The notes under the pieces: generated by a model | Database searches by the model: none | Seen by the model: only the letters and a program-made list of their open reading frames with translations | What the model was told of the DNA's origin: nothing | Source of the DNA: Ancylobacter moscoviensis | Lineage (GTDB): Bacteria; Pseudomonadota; Alphaproteobacteria; Rhizobiales; Xanthobacteraceae | Direction: 5' to 3' | Length of the DNA: 64,000 bases | Assembly (NCBI RefSeq): GCF_007559435.1 | Contig: NZ_VMBP01000002.1 | Location: 785,667-849,666, forward strand | Part shown: one piece after another, positions 46,998 through 55,658 of the stretch | Layout of the letters: every line of letters starts with the position of its first letter | How positions within the stretch are numbered: the first letter of the stretch is position 1 | Made by a program: the position numbers and the translations under genes

Positions 46998-48392
46998 ATG
47001 CGCGAAGAGACCGATCTCGCCGTCCCGCCGCGCGGGCCGGAACATGACGCGGACCCGACCGAGACGCCCGGCTTCGTCGAGGCGGTACTTGGCGCCATCG
47101 AGACGCGCGACGTCGACGCGCTCAAGGCGATCGTCTCCGACCTGCACGAGACCGACGTCGCCCATCTGCTGGAGGCGCTGCCGGCGGCGGACCGGCCCCA
47201 GCTCATCGAGCTGCTGGGCAGCGACTTCGACTTCACCGCGCTCACCGAGCTCGACGAGACGGTGCGCGTGCAGATCCTCGAGGAGCTGCCGACGCAGACG
47301 GTCGTCGAGGGCGTGCGAGACCTCGATTCCGACGACGCGGTCTACATCCTCGAAGACCTCGACGACGCCGACAAGCAGGAGATCCTCGCCAGCCTGCCGA
47401 TCCCGGAGCGGGCCGCGCTGCAGCGCAGCCTCGACTATCCCGAGGAGAGCGCCGGCCGGCGCATGCAGACCGAGTTCATCGCCCTGCCGCCGTTCTGGAC
47501 GGTGGGGCAGGCGCTCGACTACATCGGGGAGACGGAGGGGCTGCCGGAGATCTTCTTCGAGGTCTTCGTCGTCGATCCCAGCTATCGGCTCAGCGGCTCG
47601 GTGCCGCTCGACCGGCTGCTGCGCACCAAGCGGGGCGTGAAGCTGGGCGATGTGGTGATGCCCGACCGGCACGTGGTCCGCGCCACCGACGACCAGGAGG
47701 ACGTGGCGCGCATCTTCGAGCGCTACAATCTCATTTCCGCGCCGGTGGTGGACGAGGGCGAGCGGCTGGTCGGCGTGCTGACCATCGACGACATCGTCGA
47801 CGTCATCCAGGAGGAGGCGGACGAGGACCTGAAGGCGCTGGGCGGCGTGGCCGGCGACGAGGAGCTGTCGGACAGCTTCTGGTACATCGCCAAGAGCCGC
47901 TTCTCCTGGCTGCTGTTCAACCTGATCGCCGCGAACCTCGCCTCCTTCGTCATCGCGATGTTCGAGGGCGAACTGCAGCGCATGGTGGCGCTGGCGGTGC
48001 TGATGCCGATCGTCGCCAGCCAGGGCGGCAACGCCGCCACCCAGACCATGACGGTCGCGGTGCGGGCGCTGGCGACGCGCGAGCTGCGCCCCAGCAACGC
48101 CCGGCGCGTCATCGCCCGCGAGCTGCTGGTCGGCCTGTTCAACGGCGTGGTCTTCGCGGTGATCATGGCTGCCGTGGTGTTCGCGCGCTTCGGCATCGCC
48201 GATCTCGGCTTCGTGATTGCGCTTGCGATGATCATCAATCTTCTGGCGGCGGCGCTGGGCGGCATCATGATTCCGTTGATACTTGATCGACTTAAGGTCG
48301 ATCCCGCCGTATCGTCGGGACCGTTCGTCACGACGATCACCGATGTGGTCGGGTTTTTCGCCTTCCTGAGCATTGCGTCACTCTGGTTCTGA
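46998..48392 (+). CDS. mgtE: Magnesium transporter MgtE
   Basis: A 464-residue channel-type Mg2+ transporter: N-terminal helical domain (VEAVLGAIETRDVDALKAIV, residues about 20-140), a CBS pair (about 145-270, VLTIDDIVDVI) and five transmembrane helices (about 285-464) with the ion-pathway region MPIVASQGGNAATQTMTVAV. ATG at 46998. No magnesium riboswitch was recognised in the 170 bases upstream. Upstream it is divergent from acyP. Confidence 0.96.
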   Translation: MREETDLAVPPRGPEHDADPTETPGFVEAVLGAIETRDVDALKAIVSDLHETDVAHLLEALPAADRPQLIELLGSDFDFTALTELDETVRVQILEELPTQTVVEGVRDLDSDDAVYILEDLDDADKQEILASLPIPERAALQRSLDYPEESAGRRMQTEFIALPPFWTVGQALDYIGETEGLPEIFFEVFVVDPSYRLSGSVPLDRLLRTKRGVKLGDVVMPDRHVVRATDDQEDVARIFERYNLISAPVVDEGERLVGVLTIDDIVDVIQEEADEDLKALGGVAGDEELSDSFWYIAKSRFSWLLFNLIAANLASFVIAMFEGELQRMVALAVLMPIVASQGGNAATQTMTVAVRALATRELRPSNARRVIARELLVGLFNGVVFAVIMAAVVFARFGIADLGFVIALAMIINLLAAALGGIMIPLILDRLKVDPAVSSGPFVTTITDVVGFFAFLSIASLWF

Positions 48393-48487
48393 ACGTGGTG
48401 GTCGGCATTGTATGCATTGAATGACTTCCCGCGTGGAACAACAGCAAGAAGAACGTCTTGTTTGACGGCGGTCAGTCGGAGGAGCGG

Positions 48488-50803
48488 ATGGAGACGCCCG
48501 AAAGGGGTCGTCTGACCCTTCCGTCGAGGGATGAACCGGCGCCTCAGGCAATGCCCGTTGCCGTGGCGCCGCGTCGTCGTCTGCGCGCCGGCGACGGCAT
48601 GATCCTCGCCGTCGCGCTGGTGATCCTTGCCGCCGTCATCGTGATGGGGGCCTTCTCGCTGGTGGCGGCGGAGCGGATCGACGCCACCTCCCGCGAGCGC
48701 TGGAACAGCCTGGTGCTCGATGCCCTGCAGCGGCGGGCGGCGTTTCTGGAACGCGACCTGTCGAGCTTCGCCCACTGGGACGAGTCGGTGCTGCGCACCG
48801 CCTATTTTCTCGACGTCGACTGGGTGCACGAGAATTTCGGCAAGTGGCTCTACCACACCCAGCGCCACGACCGTTCCTACATCGTCCTCGAAACCGGACC
48901 GGCCTATGCGTCCATCGACGGCACGGCGGTCGACGTGGCGGGCGCGCCGTTCGACACGGCGGCGATCATGCCGCTGGTGGAGGGCGTGAAGGCGGCGTTC
49001 CTCGACCAGACGCAGGCGCTGAAAGCGACGGCGCCGCTGGCGGGCGAGTCGCGCGGGCGCGACAATCCTCCGGTGTTCCGGGCCGGCTATCTCAGGGTCG
49101 AGGGGCGGCCGGCGCTGATCGGCGCGATCAGCATCACCCCGGATTTCGGGCGCGTGGTGTCGCCGACGCGGGTGCCGCCGGTGGCGGTGACGGTGCTGTT
49201 CCTCGATGCCAGCTTCCTCGGCGATCTCGTGGGCGAGCTGCACATGGCCTCGCCCAGCATATCGGACGAGCCGCCGCCGCCCGACCGGCAGGGGGTGCGG
49301 GTTCCCTTTCACGACCCGCAGACCAAGCCGGCCTGGCTGAGCTGGAAGCCCGAGAATCCGGGCCGGGCGCTGCTTTCCACGCTGCTGCCGGCGCTGATCG
49401 GCACGGCGCTGCTGCTGCTCGCCGTGGCGGCGATCGTGCTGTGGTACGCCCGCCGGGCGACGCAGGAGCTGGCGGAGAGCGAGAAGCTCGCCTCGCGCCT
49501 CGCCTATACCGACCCGCTGTGCGGCCTCGCCAACCGGACCATGCTGATGCGGGCCCTCGGCGAGCGGCTGCGACAGGTCGATCCCGGCAACCGGCTGGCG
49601 GTCCTCTTCCTCGACCTCGACGGGTTCAAGGACATCAACGACACGCTCGGCCACCATGTGGGCGACCTGCTGCTGACGGAGATCGGCAACCGCCTGGCGC
49701 GGCTGCCGCTCAAGGACGCGCTGGCCTCGCGCTTCGGCGGCGACGAGTTCGTCATCCTCGTGCCGGTGAAGAGCGACGAGGATATCGCGGCGGCCGGCGC
49801 CGTGGTTCTGGAGGTCGTGCGGCAGCCGGCGGAGATCGCCGGCCAAACTTTGACGGTCAGCGGCTCGATCGGCTGTACCGTGGCGCCGGACCACGGCGTC
49901 GATGCCATCGAGCTGATCCGCCTCGCCGATATCGCCGTCTACCGCGCGAAGGCCGAGGGGCGGGCCAATGTGCAGATATTCGCGCCGCGCATGGAGCGCG
50001 AGGTGATGCGCCGCCGCGACGTCGAGCTCGACCTGCAGCGCGCGCTCGCCGAGGGCGAGCTGACCATCTACTACCAGCCGCAGTTCGCCGTGGATGGCGA
50101 GGTGGTGATCGGCTTCGAGGCGCTGGTGCGCTGGGTGCAGCCCTCGCGCGGGGTGATCGCGCCGGGCGAGTTCATCTCCATCGCCGAGCAGACCGGGCTC
50201 ATCACCGAGCTCGACATGTGGGTGCTGCGCAATGCTTGCGCGCAGGCGCGCGACTGGGGCGAACTGAAGCTGGCGGTGAACCTCTCGCCGGTCGATTTCC
50301 GCTCCGGCGACCTCGACATGCAGGTGAAGCGGATCCTCGACGAGACGGGCTTCCCGGCCGAGCGGCTGGAGATCGAGATCACCGAGAACCTGCTGTTCGG
50401 CAACCAGCCGGAAGCCTTCGCCTCGCTGGCGGCGCTGCGCCGGATGGGCATCCGCATCGCGCTGGACGATTTCGGCAGCGGCTATTCCTCGCTCGGCTAC
50501 ATCCGCCGCTTCCGCGTCGACACCATCAAGATCGACCGCAGCTTCACGCAGAACATCGGCCAGAGCGACGATGCGGCGGCGATCATCGACTGCGTGGTGC
50601 GCCTCGCGCGGGCGCTGGCGATCACCGTCACCGCCGAGGGCGTGGAGACGCGCGAACAGCTGCGCTACCTGCAATCGGTCGGCTGCCACCATGTGCAGGG
50701 CTACCTGCTCGCCGGCCCGGTGCCGCTCGCCAGCATCGACCGCTACCTCGAACGGGCGACCTTTCCCTCGCCCCCGCCAAAGCGCTCGCGCGTGACGATC
50801 TGA
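48488..50803 (+). CDS. CHASE4-GGDEF-EAL cyclic-di-GMP protein
   Basis: A 771-residue inner-membrane protein: N-terminal membrane helix, periplasmic CHASE4-like sensor (FAHWDESVLRTAYFLDVDWVHENFG), second membrane helix (about residues 300-330), GGDEF (SRFGGDEFVILVPV intact active site), and EAL (GFEALVRWVQP, ALDDFGSGYSSLGYI, VTAEGVETREQ intact). Both cyclic-di-GMP synthesis and breakdown are therefore possible; which one dominates is not seen. Start 48488 sits behind GGAGGAG. The gene precedes a YdcF protein by nine bases. Confidence 0.95.
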   Translation: METPERGRLTLPSRDEPAPQAMPVAVAPRRRLRAGDGMILAVALVILAAVIVMGAFSLVAAERIDATSRERWNSLVLDALQRRAAFLERDLSSFAHWDESVLRTAYFLDVDWVHENFGKWLYHTQRHDRSYIVLETGPAYASIDGTAVDVAGAPFDTAAIMPLVEGVKAAFLDQTQALKATAPLAGESRGRDNPPVFRAGYLRVEGRPALIGAISITPDFGRVVSPTRVPPVAVTVLFLDASFLGDLVGELHMASPSISDEPPPPDRQGVRVPFHDPQTKPAWLSWKPENPGRALLSTLLPALIGTALLLLAVAAIVLWYARRATQELAESEKLASRLAYTDPLCGLANRTMLMRALGERLRQVDPGNRLAVLFLDLDGFKDINDTLGHHVGDLLLTEIGNRLARLPLKDALASRFGGDEFVILVPVKSDEDIAAAGAVVLEVVRQPAEIAGQTLTVSGSIGCTVAPDHGVDAIELIRLADIAVYRAKAEGRANVQIFAPRMEREVMRRRDVELDLQRALAEGELTIYYQPQFAVDGEVVIGFEALVRWVQPSRGVIAPGEFISIAEQTGLITELDMWVLRNACAQARDWGELKLAVNLSPVDFRSGDLDMQVKRILDETGFPAERLEIEITENLLFGNQPEAFASLAALRRMGIRIALDDFGSGYSSLGYIRRFRVDTIKIDRSFTQNIGQSDDAAAIIDCVVRLARALAITVTAEGVETREQLRYLQSVGCHHVQGYLLAGPVPLASIDRYLERATFPSPPPKRSRVTI

Positions 50804-50812
50804 CGGACCCGC

Positions 50813-51607
50813 ATGTTCTTCATCCTTTCCAAGATCCTCTGGGCGGTCGCGGTGCCGTCCACCTTCCTGACGCTGCTGGCGGTGGCCGGGCTGCTGCTGC
50901 GGCCGTGGTTCCGACGGCTCGGCGGCGCGCTGACCGCCATCGGCGTGATCGGGCTCCTGCTCGCCGGGCTCGGCCCGTTCGGGCGCATGCTGATGGTGCC
51001 GCTGGAGAACCGTTTCCCCGTCTATGCCGGGGATGGCGAGCGGGTGGACGGCATCATCGTGCTGGGCGGGGCGGAACTGCCGGTGATCACCGCCGCGCGC
51101 GGCACGGCGTCCTTCCAGGAATCGGCCGAGCGCATCCTCGCCATGGGCGAGCTGGCGCGGCGCTACCCTCAGGCGCGGGTCGTCTTCGCCGGCGGCAGCA
51201 GCAGCCTGAGCGAGCAGCCCATGCAGGAGGCGGAGGTCGTGCGCATGGCGCTGCCGCAGATCGGGCTGGAGGAGGGGCGGGTCGAATTCGAGCGGCTGTC
51301 GCGCAACACGGCGGAGAATGCCCGCCTCGCGCGGGAGCTGATCGAGCCCAAGCCCGGCGAGCGGTGGCTGCTCGTCACCTCCGCCTTCCACATGCCGCGC
51401 GCCATGGGCAATTTCCGCGCGGTCGGCTTTCCGGTGGTGGCCTATCCCGTGGACTTCCGCACCACCGGCGATCCCGGCTTCTTCCGGCCGTTCGGCTCGG
51501 TGGCGGAAGGGCTCGGCTTCTTCGACCTCGCCACGCGCGAATGGATCGGGCTCGCGGCCTATTACCTGACCGGGCGCATTTCCAGCCCGTTTCCCGGGCC
51601 GAACTAG
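50813..51607 (+). CDS. YdcF family (DUF218) protein
   Basis: A 264-residue protein with two N-terminal membrane helices and an ElyC/SanA/YdcF domain: DGIIVLGGAELPV, RVVFAGGSSSLSEQP, LSRNTAENARL and LLVTSAFHMPRAMG. ElyC and SanA act on envelope integrity in enterobacteria. It follows the cyclic-di-GMP gene by nine bases and may be co-transcribed. Its stop overlaps the convergent DUF3253 gene by four bases. Confidence 0.92.
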   Translation: MFFILSKILWAVAVPSTFLTLLAVAGLLLRPWFRRLGGALTAIGVIGLLLAGLGPFGRMLMVPLENRFPVYAGDGERVDGIIVLGGAELPVITAARGTASFQESAERILAMGELARRYPQARVVFAGGSSSLSEQPMQEAEVVRMALPQIGLEEGRVEFERLSRNTAENARLARELIEPKPGERWLLVTSAFHMPRAMGNFRAVGFPVVAYPVDFRTTGDPGFFRPFGSVAEGLGFFDLATREWIGLAAYYLTGRISSPFPGPN

Positions 51608-51891
51608 CCCTGCGGCGGCAGGCCGAGCCGGTAGACGCCGCGGAAATCGGCCGGATCGACCGGCTTGCCCTTGCGATAGATGACGAGGCGTTCCGCCTCG
51701 GCGAGCCGGATGGCGCAGCGGCGGACCAGCGGCAGCAGGCTCTGCCAGTCCGGGCCCTGGGCGAGGCTGCGGGCGACCTCCTCGGGCGTGATGGTGCGCA
51801 GCGCGTCGGGGCGGCCGGCCACGGCGAGGATGGCGGCCTCGACCGCATCCTCGGAGGGAAGCCGGGCGGCGGCGGCCGATCTATCGTTCAT
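51604..51891 (-). CDS. DUF3253 family protein
   Basis: A 95-residue cytoplasmic protein recognised as DUF3253 by VEAAILAVAGRPDALRTITPEEVARSL and the end KGKPVDPADFRGVYRLGLP. The winged-helix-like pattern suggests nucleic-acid binding, but no function is known. Its start overlaps the end of the DUF599 gene by 11 bases on the same strand, so the two are translationally coupled. Confidence 0.92.
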   Translation of the reverse strand: MNDRSAAAARLPSEDAVEAAILAVAGRPDALRTITPEEVARSLAQGPDWQSLLPLVRRCAIRLAEAERLVIYRKGKPVDPADFRGVYRLGLPPQG

Positions 51892-52564
51892 TGTCGAGGA
51901 CCCAGTGCGAATCCGGCCCGAACTGCCGGTTGACCATGACGAGGAAGATGGCGACCGTCGCCATCATCAGCGCCCAGCCGTTGATGTACCAGCCGAGATA
52001 GGCGATGGCGAAGAAGAAGGAGCGCTGGCCGCGGTTGAAATGCCGGCCGGCGAGGGTGGCCATGCGGGCGAGCTTGACGATGTGCGCCTGCGCGGCGGGC
52101 GTCGTCGCCTCGGAGGGTGGCGGCGTCGAGCCGAGCAGGATGGTCGTATAGTTGAACAGCCGGTAGGCCCAGGCGAACTTGAAGAAGGCGTTGGCGAAGA
52201 TCAGCGTCAGGCCGAGCGTCTTCAGTTCCCAGCTCGACCGGTTCGGCGTGACGAAGGGCAAATCGAGGAAGATCGCCATCACCGCGTCGGTGGATTGCAG
52301 GATGGCCAGCGAGGCGCCGATGGCGAGCAGCGAGGTCGAGGCGAAGAAGGCCGTGCCGTTTTGCAGTGCGGCAACGATCTGGGCGTCGACGATGCGGTTC
52401 TCGCGCGCCAGCATCCGGTGCGTCCATTCGAGGCGGAACACGTCCATCCGGCGGTTCAGCGTGCGCGCCTCGGCCCAGCCGCCTTCCATCAGATAATGGT
52501 AGGCGATCCATGCGACGGTGAAGACGGCGAAAGCCGCGCCATCGAGATAAGTGAAGCCGAGCAT
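51881..52564 (-). CDS. DUF599 domain membrane protein
   Basis: A 227-residue inner-membrane protein with four transmembrane segments and the DUF599 motif RLEWTHRMLARENRIVDAQIVAALQNGTAFFAS-like region near residue 45 onward (family pattern visible in RENRIVDAQIV). The function is unknown. Start 52564 (MLGFTYLDGAAF). It is the first gene of a unit with DUF3253. An ACGTGA-N6-TCACGT palindrome stands just upstream at 52571-52588. Confidence 0.92.
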   Translation of the reverse strand: MLGFTYLDGAAFAVFTVAWIAYHYLMEGGWAEARTLNRRMDVFRLEWTHRMLARENRIVDAQIVAALQNGTAFFASTSLLAIGASLAILQSTDAVMAIFLDLPFVTPNRSSWELKTLGLTLIFANAFFKFAWAYRLFNYTTILLGSTPPPSEATTPAAQAHIVKLARMATLAGRHFNRGQRSFFFAIAYLGWYINGWALMMATVAIFLVMVNRQFGPDSHWVLDNER

Positions 52565-52570
52565 GTGCTT

Positions 52571-52588
52571 ACGTGAATTTTCTCACGT
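52571..52588. promoter_or_regulatory. Palindrome ACGTGA-N6-TCACGT
   Basis: Perfect 6-bp arms over six bases, starting seven bases upstream of the DUF599 start codon. Position suggests an operator or a start-site hairpin. No regulator is known for it; evidence is the symmetry alone. Confidence 0.45.
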
Positions 52589-52855
52589 TCCGCGTCCGCT
52601 TTGCGGCGCGAATCCGTCGCGAATCGCCGCCGCTATGGTGAGGGCGCGGCGGGCGGCTTTCAATAGGCGGCGGGAATCGTTGCCGACGCTGCGTCATGCG
52701 GGCGTCGCGGGGCTGGCTTGCGGCGGACGAGGTGGATTATGGCGTTTTCGCGATTGCGAACTCGGTAACATTTCATTAAGTATCGTTACAGCTTGTCGCC
52801 GGCCGCGAGTCGCGGAGACGGGCGACGAGGAGAACATCTCGTTCCGAGGAATATC

Positions 52856-52993
52856 ATGAATTCCATACCCGAGCGCTCCTGTTGGGGAGTTGCCCGTTGG
52901 GCCGTTGCCGCCTTTCTGGCGGGCGTGGCCATGGTCTATCTCTTCGGCGGTTTCCAGGCCGCTCAGGTGGCGACCAAGGCGGTCGCCGGCTGA
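52856..52993 (+). CDS. Small single-span membrane protein, 45 residues
   Basis: ATG at 52856 behind GAGGAATATC. The product starts with a charged stretch (MNSIPERSCWGVARWA) and has one transmembrane helix (VAAFLAGVAMVYLFGGF). A terminator hairpin at 53067 follows after about 75 bases. No homologue is recognised. Upstream, 52590-52855 shows an AT-rich patch (GTAAC...GTTAC) that may be its promoter and otherwise nothing. Confidence 0.6.
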   Translation: MNSIPERSCWGVARWAVAAFLAGVAMVYLFGGFQAAQVATKAVAG

Positions 52994-53066
52994 GGCCCGG
53001 TCCGGAGAGGGTTCCGGGGGACCGTTCCCCCGAACGACCTCCCGGACACCGCTCCACGGTTCAGAG

Positions 53067-53104
53067 AACGGCTCGGCCGCAAGGTCGGGCCGTTTTCTTT
53101 TTCG
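53067..53104 (+). terminator. Rho-independent terminator after the 45-residue membrane protein
   Basis: AACGGCTCGGCC (53067-53078) pairs, with two G-T type mismatches, with GGTCGGGCCGTT (53083-53094) around GCAA, followed by TTTTCTTTTT. Confidence 0.85.
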
Positions 53105-53237
53105 GGCTACCCGTTCGCACTCCAACGCCCCGCGCCTGTCGATCACCGGGATTGATCGCGGCCATCACCCGCATGCGTTTGCCTGAGCCGGCGAGATCGC
53201 CGAACCTGCGGCCGGTCGAGGCACGGGGAGAGGCATC

Positions 53238-53912
53238 GTGGCGCTGAAGCTCATCATCGGGAACAAGAACTACTCGTCTTGGTCGCTGCGGCCCTGGCTG
53301 GCCCTGAGCGCGCTCGGCATCCCGTTCGAGGAAATCCTCGTGCCGCTGGACGCGCCCGACTTCAAGGCACGCATCTGGGAGCGCTCGCCGGCCGGCAAGG
53401 TGCCGGTGCTGATCGACGGCGAGGCGACGGTGTGGGAGTCGATCGCCATATTGGAGCATCTGGCCGAGCGCTTCCCCGACAAGGGCGTGTGGCCGTCCGA
53501 TCCGGCGGCGCGGGCGCATGCGCGCTCGCTGGCGACCGAGATGCACAACGGCTTCGGCGCGCTGCGCAGCGTGGCGCCGATGAACCTCTGGCGCCCGGTG
53601 GAGCCGCGCGCCTTTCCCGAGGCGGCGCTGAAGGACGTGCGGCGCATCATGCGGCGCTGGAACGAGGCGCGCGAGCGCTTCGGCGCGGGGGGCGACTTCC
53701 TCTACGGCGCCTTCAGCGGCGCGGACGCGATGTACGCGCCGGTGGCGACGCGCATCCGCACCTATGCGATCGAGGTCGATCCTGTATCGGCGGCCTATGT
53801 GGAGGCGATCCACGCCCATCCCGCCTTCGTGGCGTGGAAGGAAGCGGCGCTGCGGGAAACCGGCGTGCTGCCCGAGGATGAGGTCGACTGGCCGACCGTC
53901 AAGCGCGTATAG
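53238..53912 (+). CDS. Glutathione S-transferase family protein
   Basis: A 224-residue two-domain GST: N-terminal thioredoxin-like fold (KLIIGNKNYSSWSLRPWLAL, cis-Pro in KVPVLIDGE, ESIAIL) and a C-terminal helical domain. The usual catalytic Ser/Cys position falls at YSSWS, so a serine-type enzyme is likely. The substrate is unknown. ATG... the start is GTG at 53238, seven bases after GGGGAGAGG. A 51-base gap separates it from the DUF1489 gene. Confidence 0.92.
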   Translation: MALKLIIGNKNYSSWSLRPWLALSALGIPFEEILVPLDAPDFKARIWERSPAGKVPVLIDGEATVWESIAILEHLAERFPDKGVWPSDPAARAHARSLATEMHNGFGALRSVAPMNLWRPVEPRAFPEAALKDVRRIMRRWNEARERFGAGGDFLYGAFSGADAMYAPVATRIRTYAIEVDPVSAAYVEAIHAHPAFVAWKEAALRETGVLPEDEVDWPTVKRV

Positions 53913-53963
53913 AGGGCGCACCCTTCGCCTTCGGGCCTGCCCAGCCTGCCATCCGGTCGAGCC

Positions 53964-54398
53964 ATGCCTCTACACCTGCTCAAGCTCTGCGTCGGCGCCG
54001 AATCCATCGAGGACCTCGAAGCGTGGATCGCGGAGAATCTGGCGGGGAAGGCAGCGCGCGGGCAGGCGGCGGAGCAGGTGCACACCACCCGCATGGTGCC
54101 GACGCGCACGGAAGAACTGCTCGACGGCGGCTCGCTCTACTGGGTGATCAAGGGCGAGGTCGCCTGCCGGCAGGCGCTGACCGGCATCCGGCCCTTCGTC
54201 GACGGGGACGGCATACGCCGCTGCCATCTGGTGATGGAGCCCGTCGTGCACCGGGTGACGCCGCGCCCGAGCCGTCCCTTCCAGGGCTGGCGCTACCTCG
54301 CCGCGAAGGACGCGCCGCCCGATCTCGCCGCCACGGGCGACGAGCCGGCGCTGCCCGACCAGCTGCGCCGCGAGCTGCGCTCACTCGGTCTTCTCTGA
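53964..54398 (+). CDS. DUF1489 family protein
   Basis: A 144-residue protein with the family core LKLCVGAESIEDLEAWI, TRMVPTRTEELLDGGSLYWVIKG and FQGWRYLAAKDAPPDL. DUF1489 is confined mainly to alphaproteobacteria and its role is unknown. The conserved Cys residues (LCVG, ACRQ, RRCH) are present. It lies between the GST gene and a small membrane-protein gene on the same strand. Confidence 0.93.
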   Translation: MPLHLLKLCVGAESIEDLEAWIAENLAGKAARGQAAEQVHTTRMVPTRTEELLDGGSLYWVIKGEVACRQALTGIRPFVDGDGIRRCHLVMEPVVHRVTPRPSRPFQGWRYLAAKDAPPDLAATGDEPALPDQLRRELRSLGLL

Positions 54399-54462
54399 TC
54401 CCGCGAACCCGAGCCCGCCTCTCCGCGTTGTGTACATGCACAGCGAACGAAGGGAGGCGCGC

Positions 54463-54633
54463 ATGGTCCAGGATTCAGACGATCACCGCGTCGCGGAGCA
54501 TGGCGAGGTCGTGGTGAAGGCGGATATCGAGGAGCGGCAGGCGGCAGAAGTGCGCCCGATGCGCTATGTGCTCGGCATCGGGCTGGCGCTGGCGATCCTG
54601 GCCATGGTGGTGATCGCCTTTCTCCTCCGGTGA
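54463..54633 (+). CDS. Small tail-anchored membrane protein, 56 residues
   Basis: ATG at 54463 eight bases after AGGGAGG. A charged N-terminal part (DDHRVAEHGEVVVKADIEERQ) is followed by one C-terminal transmembrane helix (YVLGIGLALAILAMVVIAFLL). No family recognised. It ends three bases before the end of the convergent panC gene, so the two genes abut. Probably real given the ribosome-binding site and codon use. Confidence 0.65.
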   Translation: MVQDSDDHRVAEHGEVVVKADIEERQAAEVRPMRYVLGIGLALAILAMVVIAFLLR

Positions 54634-54636
54634 GGC

Positions 54637-55497
54637 TCAGTCCGGCACGGCAAGATTGTCGATCAGCCGGGTGGCGCCGATGCGCGCGGCGACGAGCAGG
54701 CGGATCGGCCCCTCGGCGCGGCTGAGGACGGGCGCGAGGGACGCCGCGTGGCGCGCTTCGAGATAATCGAGCTGGAAGCCGGCGGCGATGACGGCGCGCC
54801 GCGCGTCGTCGACCGCGTCGAGCACATTGCCGCCTCCGGCGATCTGCGCGGCGGCGGCGCTCAGCGCGCGATGCAGCGCGGGAGCGGCGGCGCGGTCCTC
54901 CTTGCCCAGATAGACGTTGCGGGAGGAGAGGGCGAGGCCGTCCGGCTCGCGCACGGTCGGAACGCCGACGATGCGCACCGGGAGATCGATGTCGCGCGCG
55001 AGGCGGGTGATGACCTGAAGCTGCTGGTAATCCTTCTCGCCGAACAGCGCGACATCCGGCGCCGCCTGGATGAGCAGCTTGGCGACGACGGTGGCGACGC
55101 CGGCGAAATGGGTGGGGCGGAACTCCGTCTCCAGCCCGAGCGCCGGGCCGGCGAGGGAGATCGTGGTGGCGAAGCCTTCCGGGTACATCTCGCCGACATC
55201 GGGCACGAAGGCGAGGTGGACGCCGGCGGCATCCGCCTTGTCGAGGTCGGCCTCCAGCGTGCGCGGATAGCGGCTGAGGTCTTCGGTCGGCGCGAACTGG
55301 GTCGGATTGACGAAGATCGAGAGGACGACCCGTTCCGCGTGGGCGCGGGCGGCTTCCATCAGCGCCACATGCCCGGAATGCAGCGCGCCCATGGTCGGCA
55401 CCAGCGCGATGCGCTCCCCGGCCGCTCGCCAGCTCTTCACCTGCTCGCGCAACTCGGCGACGGTATGGACGGGGCGGATGGTGCGGCGAGCGGACAT
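54637..55497 (-). CDS. panC: Pantoate--beta-alanine ligase (pantothenate synthetase)
   Basis: A 286-residue enzyme that joins pantoate and beta-alanine with ATP to make pantothenate. Signature motifs: VPTMGALHSGHVALMEAAR (nucleotide-binding HxGH), VSIFVNPTQF-type SIFVNPTQFAP and ALFGEKDYQQL, plus KMSKS-like SSRN. Start 55497 (MSARRTI) gives the usual length. panB is not in this window. The start region shares the tandem-repeat stretch at 55546 with the divergent VWA gene. Confidence 0.95.
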   Translation of the reverse strand: MSARRTIRPVHTVAELREQVKSWRAAGERIALVPTMGALHSGHVALMEAARAHAERVVLSIFVNPTQFAPTEDLSRYPRTLEADLDKADAAGVHLAFVPDVGEMYPEGFATTISLAGPALGLETEFRPTHFAGVATVVAKLLIQAAPDVALFGEKDYQQLQVITRLARDIDLPVRIVGVPTVREPDGLALSSRNVYLGKEDRAAAPALHRALSAAAAQIAGGGNVLDAVDDARRAVIAAGFQLDYLEARHAASLAPVLSRAEGPIRLLVAARIGATRLIDNLAVPD

Positions 55498-55545
55498 GAC
55501 GAGACTCCCTGATCGGGGCGCGGAAGCTAGCAGAGCGGCCAAGGG

Positions 55546-55589
55546 GGTCAACCTCGGGTCGACCTCGGGTCAACTTCGAGTCAACCCTT
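55546..55589. repeat. Tandem 11-bp repeats between panC and the VWA gene
   Basis: GGTCAACCTCG (55546), GGTCGACCTCG (55557), GGTCAACTTCG (55568), AGTCAACCCTT (55579): four units in register. They stand about 50 bases before the panC start and 70 before the divergent start. Helically phased repeats of this sort often bind a regulator. Confidence 0.6.
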
Positions 55590-55658
55590 GGGGAGCGCGC
55601 CGTGCGTCCGGCCTTATCCCCCGCTAGTATCTCCACGAATCCCGATCAGGTACGCCAG

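Noticed and set aside
47723..51391. 1222-codon minus-strand open frame across mgtE, the GGDEF-EAL gene and ydcF
   Set aside because: It is antisense to three well-supported genes; low-complexity Arg/His/Gln/Asp composition is typical of the third-position shadow frame.
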